A model generated the notes under the pieces. It was not told where the DNA came from. It worked only from the letters and a program-made list of their open reading frames with translations, and made no database searches. This document shows, one piece after another, positions 60,549 through 64,000 of a DNA stretch of 64,000 nucleotides; the first letter of the stretch is position 1; each line of letters opens with the position of its first letter. This DNA comes from Chalara sp. BL73 (lineage: Eukaryota; Ascomycota; Leotiomycetes; Helotiales), in the NCBI GenBank assembly GCA_918026815.1, contig CAKJVC010000164.1:62001-126000 (forward strand), read 5' to 3'. A program made the position numbers and the translations under genes.

Positions 60549-60848
60549 GCCGATAAGGAGATTGTGAGGGTGCCATGTGATAGATCGCCAAATAAGACAC
60601 AAGCCGCAGGTCAAGCATCTGCAGGGTCCGATGATCAGCAAGATGCAGGGGCTTCTGAGACCCTGGCCGGAAAGACCATTAATTATGAATCCCATTAATC
60701 CAGGCTTCAAGCTTCATGGCTATTTTCTCAACCTGGTACGTCCGATGATGGGAAGGAAAAAGTGTTTCACGTGACTCGTACCAATCCAGATCAGATTCGT
60801 GCTTTGCTCCCAGTGGAAGGTACTTCTACATGCTTTTTTTTAGCCTAG
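60549..60848 (+). pseudogene. coding-like frame with one in-frame stop
   Basis: One frame reads DKEIVRVPCDRSPNKTQAAG, then SAGSDDQQDAGASETLAG, then TINYESH, then TAA (60696-60698), and continues SRLQASWLFSQPGTSDDGKE, VFHVTRTNPDQIRALLPVEG before a stop at 60846. Both sides look like one polar protein. The stop would be a single C-to-T change from CAA, the direction expected from RIP or cytosine deamination. It may be a relic exon of a longer gene; no start codon is assigned. The family is not recognised. Confidence 0.35.
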
Positions 60849-61435
60849 CAGCTGGGATTAATTTGGTGACAATGCTATCGGTTAAAATTTGAAGCTTTGT
60901 GATTGAAAATTTATCGAGATTCATGCTAAGTAGTTGTAGGATATCTAGCAGGCAGTGGAGCACACATTGTAGTGTTAAACCTTCAGCCTGGTAGAGCGGA
61001 TAAAGTTTTCTATTTTAAACACATATTTATTATAAGGCGCAGAGTTTGACAATCGCAAGTATCTTAGAGGTAAATTATAGGCACTCCCTACGAACTGACT
61101 GAATTGATGAGCTTGAAATCAAATTCTCATAGAATGAGGGTGAGGCACTTTACCTAACGTGAGTCAGTGTGAAATTTGTGGCTTTAGCTGAGTCTAATGG
61201 ACCAGTAGAAATTATGGGAAAATAGAAGTGATCTTAAAATTTAGACTCGAATTAAAACTCAAGATATAATAACAGCGGTTGTTCCTCCAAATTTAGGATT
61301 TCTTAAGATACAGCATAGAACCGCCGGAAATCATATGTCATCCAACAGATTATCTAGGATTCCAGAGCACACCTAGAATATATTTCGATTGTAACGAATA
61401 TTTGACTTACAAAGGGTGGTGAAATAAAAGTATAA
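60849..61435. other. AT-rich intergenic
   Basis: No supported gene. A short frame after 61080 (GTPYELTELMSLKSN) could be another coding remnant. Confidence 0.4.
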
Positions 61436-61730
61436 TTGCTGAGTGCTCTAGAGCGACAAGACGCAAAGGTACATTAAAGACATTGGAATAAAAATCATGT
61501 TGCCAAGTTCGAGGCAAAACCAAAATAGGAAACCCTAAGGTTCTATTTCTGCGCAGAACTATTTTTCAATCCGTCGTCAGGAGGAGCCCACAAAATTTGA
61601 GGAAGGGGTGAAGGATATCGTAAGTTTGGCGAAAGAGAGCAAAAGGGGAATTACTACAAAAGTTGCACCAGACGTTGCTGAAGGAAAGATAGAGGAATCA
61701 AGGGTTGGGGTAGCACGAATCCACAATTAA
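61436..61730 (+). CDS. coding-like exon pair, partial, unknown family
   Basis: An open segment 61436-61468 (LLSALERQDAK) joins in phase across an 88-bp GT..AG intron (GTACAT..GCGCAG, 61469-61556) to a 57-codon frame ending at 61730. That frame reads NYFSIRRQEEPTKFEEGVKD, IVSLAKESKRGITTKVAPDV and SRVGVARIHN. The style is that of helical, charged linkers in fungal STAND or CorA-like proteins, but the family is not certain. No start codon is visible, so this is a partial gene or remnant. Confidence 0.3.
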
Positions 61731-62527
61731 ACAACCATGCATCTCATAAGCAAGGAATGGTGTACTAACTTCATGCCCTTAGATCGGAGAAAATGTGGAC
61801 GGTATCTGGGCGACCATTCTGAGAAAAAGAAAGAAGTGAAATCCATACTGACTAATCATCTCAGTTCCTGCAGGCCAATCTCACCAATTCTGGGCCAAAA
61901 GAAACGCAGGTTATGACATGGGAGATGGTTGTACCCGGTGTACCCATTAGTGTGGTGGTATTTAGTAATATTGCGTCTCGAGTCATATGAGATCGGCTTT
62001 TTGATACTACGCTAGTATTAGTATGGAAATTGAGTCTTATATCATGTTGGCAATAATACTAAATACTGTGCTGAGGCCACTTTGTGGCTTATTACAAAGG
62101 TTAAAACATGTGGAAATGAAACTTACCCTTGTTGCTAATTTAGGAATAGCTTCATTTAAAGCTTGTATCATAGTATATCGCAGGATAGCATGATATAAGA
62201 TTGCAAATTTTGCCGTGGTGCGTATAAAAATTCCAAATCTCATATTACGCGGTTATAGTATTGATTTTAGAGGTCGGTATATCTCGAGAAATACTAATAG
62301 GCACACTGATTGTACCGAGGCAGCCAAATATTGTAGACTGAGGGATAATGGTAGATTAAATAGCGGGGGCCACTAAATAGAATAGAGGGCTTCAGATCGA
62401 ACAGCATCCACGCCGACGTGCTTCTACATACCTCCAATGTCCGTGGTGATGCTATGCTAGGGGGCGTATTCTTAGTGACGCCAACTTTATCTTAAAGCTT
62501 ACACATGCCCGCTTTGGTGGTGAGAAA
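61731..62527. other. AT-rich, short coding-like frame only
   Basis: A 47-codon ORF at 61773-61916 (MPLDRRKCGRYLGDHSEKKK) is in the same frame as the exon pair before it. Nothing else stands out. Confidence 0.3.
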
Positions 62528-62695
62528 ATGCAGGCTGCACTTCAGCGACAGACTGTACTTTGCATACGACTCTTGAAAGCCTTTAGCATGGCAATTAGCA
62601 CCAGTATCAGCATGGATATGTTGCATCGAGTGGCCGGCTCTTTGACCAATTTCCAGGCCCCTTTCATAACGGACCTGAGCGGAGAGTCATTCTAA
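62528..62695 (+). CDS. short coding-like ORF, unknown
   Basis: A 55-codon frame (MQAALQRQTVLCIRLLKAFS, ISMDMLHRVAGSLTNFQAPF, ending DLSGESF) that is open upstream to about 62446 (RILSDANFILKLTHARFGGE). Composition is protein-like and amphipathic, in otherwise AT-rich DNA. It may be an exon fragment. No domain recognised. Confidence 0.25.
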   Translation: MQAALQRQTVLCIRLLKAFSMAISTSISMDMLHRVAGSLTNFQAPFITDLSGESF

Positions 62696-64000
62696 ATTGG
62701 GGAAACTTAGAATACTTGACCTTTGTGACGGATATTAGATCACCTCAAGTTTCTTGGCAAATATCTTTGGAGGAAACACTTAGGAGCTCCTGGAGCCTGC
62801 ACTACATGACGCAGGATTACAAGCAACCAGTGGACAACGAATATCTAATACCAAATTTTAGAATCAAGCTGCACTTCTTGAGTTCTGATTTGATATGCTT
62901 CGAGTAAAATCTATGTCTCTTGCACTAGACTCATGTCCATGGCATGGTAATGAGTCGCACCCAGTGTCATCCCTGTTTCCAGTTTTCCACCCTCGGCGGT
63001 GGAATTAGATTCTGCAGAATATAGCTGAAGGGGATACCTGGTCAGGGAATGCTAACGTACAGACATTGAGAAGTTGACCACAATTCGGGGATATAGAGTT
63101 CAAGCCTAAGAAGACAGCCAAGGCTTTTAGTTACAGTTTCAACGGGTCCTGAAACATCGATACTTTTAGGAATACGTATTGAGGAGATTGGCAATGAGGG
63201 GAGGCTATTTCGTCCACAACATACAGCGGAGCTGAAACATATATTATTTATTCATATGCCTTCCCTTCAGACAGATTAAATCACAAAATATCCACTGGCA
63301 CAGCTGTAGTCCAGATCACAACATTTCAGTGCTGCCCAGTAGACAATTTGTTATCCTTCATATCCTAAGCTTAGTATAGCTGGATATTTAATGCAAGAAC
63401 ACTTTCGTAGTTTCAAGGGCCTACGTATCATTCATTAGCGCTGCTGTGATGTTGGACTGAAATACTGAGAAAGGGAACAAACTATATATCTGACCTGTAT
63501 TAGGAGCTAGTTGATTGAGGTAATAACGTTTTTGGTGGGGGGGAGAGGTTACATCAATTTGATTGAGGAACTAGTATAGAATCTATGTATAAGACCATAT
63601 AAGAAGCAGTAAATGGCCTTGGAAATGCTAAGCCAAAATAGGTGGCCACGCTTGGCGGTTCCACAAGAGTCTTTAGGTGACTCTAATGCGACACGACGTG
63701 CTTGAAACGTGCTATAAACTTACATGGCGATATAGTAGTGGAGAAGATATTTCTCTGTTATCGAGAACGCAACTTTCACAAGTGGGGGCTTAGTGTATCA
63801 CGTGCTGTGATATTTACGCGAAACATCGGGACTGATAGAACGTGAAATACACAATAATAGTCAGAAGGAGTTTTGGGGATGCCGTCAGGCTCTCTATTGT
63901 TTGCTCTATGATTGTATGAAGTGTGTTCTAGCAATTGTGTATGTGAAAAGTCTTCAGCGCTAGCGTTCCCCACTTAGTCAGAGACGTGTCAGCTACCCCT
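62696..64000. other. AT-rich end of window, no supported gene
   Basis: One further frame at 62716-62907 has no domain. The remainder has frequent stops on both strands. Confidence 0.5.

Noticed and set aside
1..64000. CRISPR arrays, rRNA genes, prophage or bacterial operons
   Set aside because: No spaced direct repeats or rRNA stretches seen; introns and families are fungal.

Overview
The window looks like chromosomal DNA of a filamentous ascomycete (Pezizomycotina). The gene families fit a plant-associated member of the Leotiomycetes/Helotiales, but that placement is inference. Evidence for a fungus: many introns of about 45-80 bp with GTRNGT donors and CTAAC-like branch points; a GH51 arabinofuranosidase, a BBE-type FAD oxidase, a PTH11/rhodopsin-like membrane protein, a PDR-type ABC transporter, a Zn2Cys6 regulator, an SSK1 response regulator and a HAL/SAT4-type kinase; no operons. 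I rebuilt exon structures by hand. In every multi-exon CDS the exon lengths sum to a multiple of three.

Layout. 0.8-2.3 kb (-): secreted SGNH/GDSL hydrolase. 5.4-7.2 kb (+): Arg/Ser-rich DUF8035-type protein. 8.3-8.5 kb: relic of a 2-oxoglutarate/Fe(II) oxygenase. 10-15.3 kb (+): two secreted enzymes, a BBE-like FAD oxidase and a six-exon GH51 arabinofuranosidase. 16.3-18 kb (-): coiled-coil protein of unknown function. 18-25.3 kb: gene-poor, except for a possible small gene whose second exon resembles the end of the first. 25.3-31.2 kb (+): HAL/SAT4-like kinase and SSK1 response regulator, both stress-signalling families. 32.7-35 kb (-): broken ankyrin gene with a STAND-type N-terminal domain. 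35.7-37.1 kb (-): seven-TM rhodopsin-domain protein. 38.3-39.2 kb (-): another integral membrane protein. 40.3-42 kb (+): cytochrome P450. 43-47.6 kb (-): full-size PDR/ABCG transporter, divergent from a Zn2Cys6 regulator (48.2-50.2 kb, +); their shared 630-bp promoter carries repeated CGG half-sites. 52.4-55.1 kb (-): large protein with half a zinc cluster and a hydrophobic C-terminus. 56.7-57.9 kb (-): single-exon, possibly DNA-binding protein. 58-64 kb: AT-rich, without long ORFs, but with two plausible small spliced genes and several coding-like islands, one with an in-frame stop.

How the genes may work together. The SGNH hydrolase, BBE oxidase and GH51 enzyme are all predicted secreted and would suit work on plant polysaccharides and oligosaccharides. 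The P450, ABC transporter and divergent regulator resemble a small detoxification or export module. The kinase and SSK1 belong to cation-homeostasis and HOG-pathway families. These links are inferred from position and family only. No clear new multi-gene system stands out. The most novel-looking items are the small spliced genes and the exon-repeat gene.
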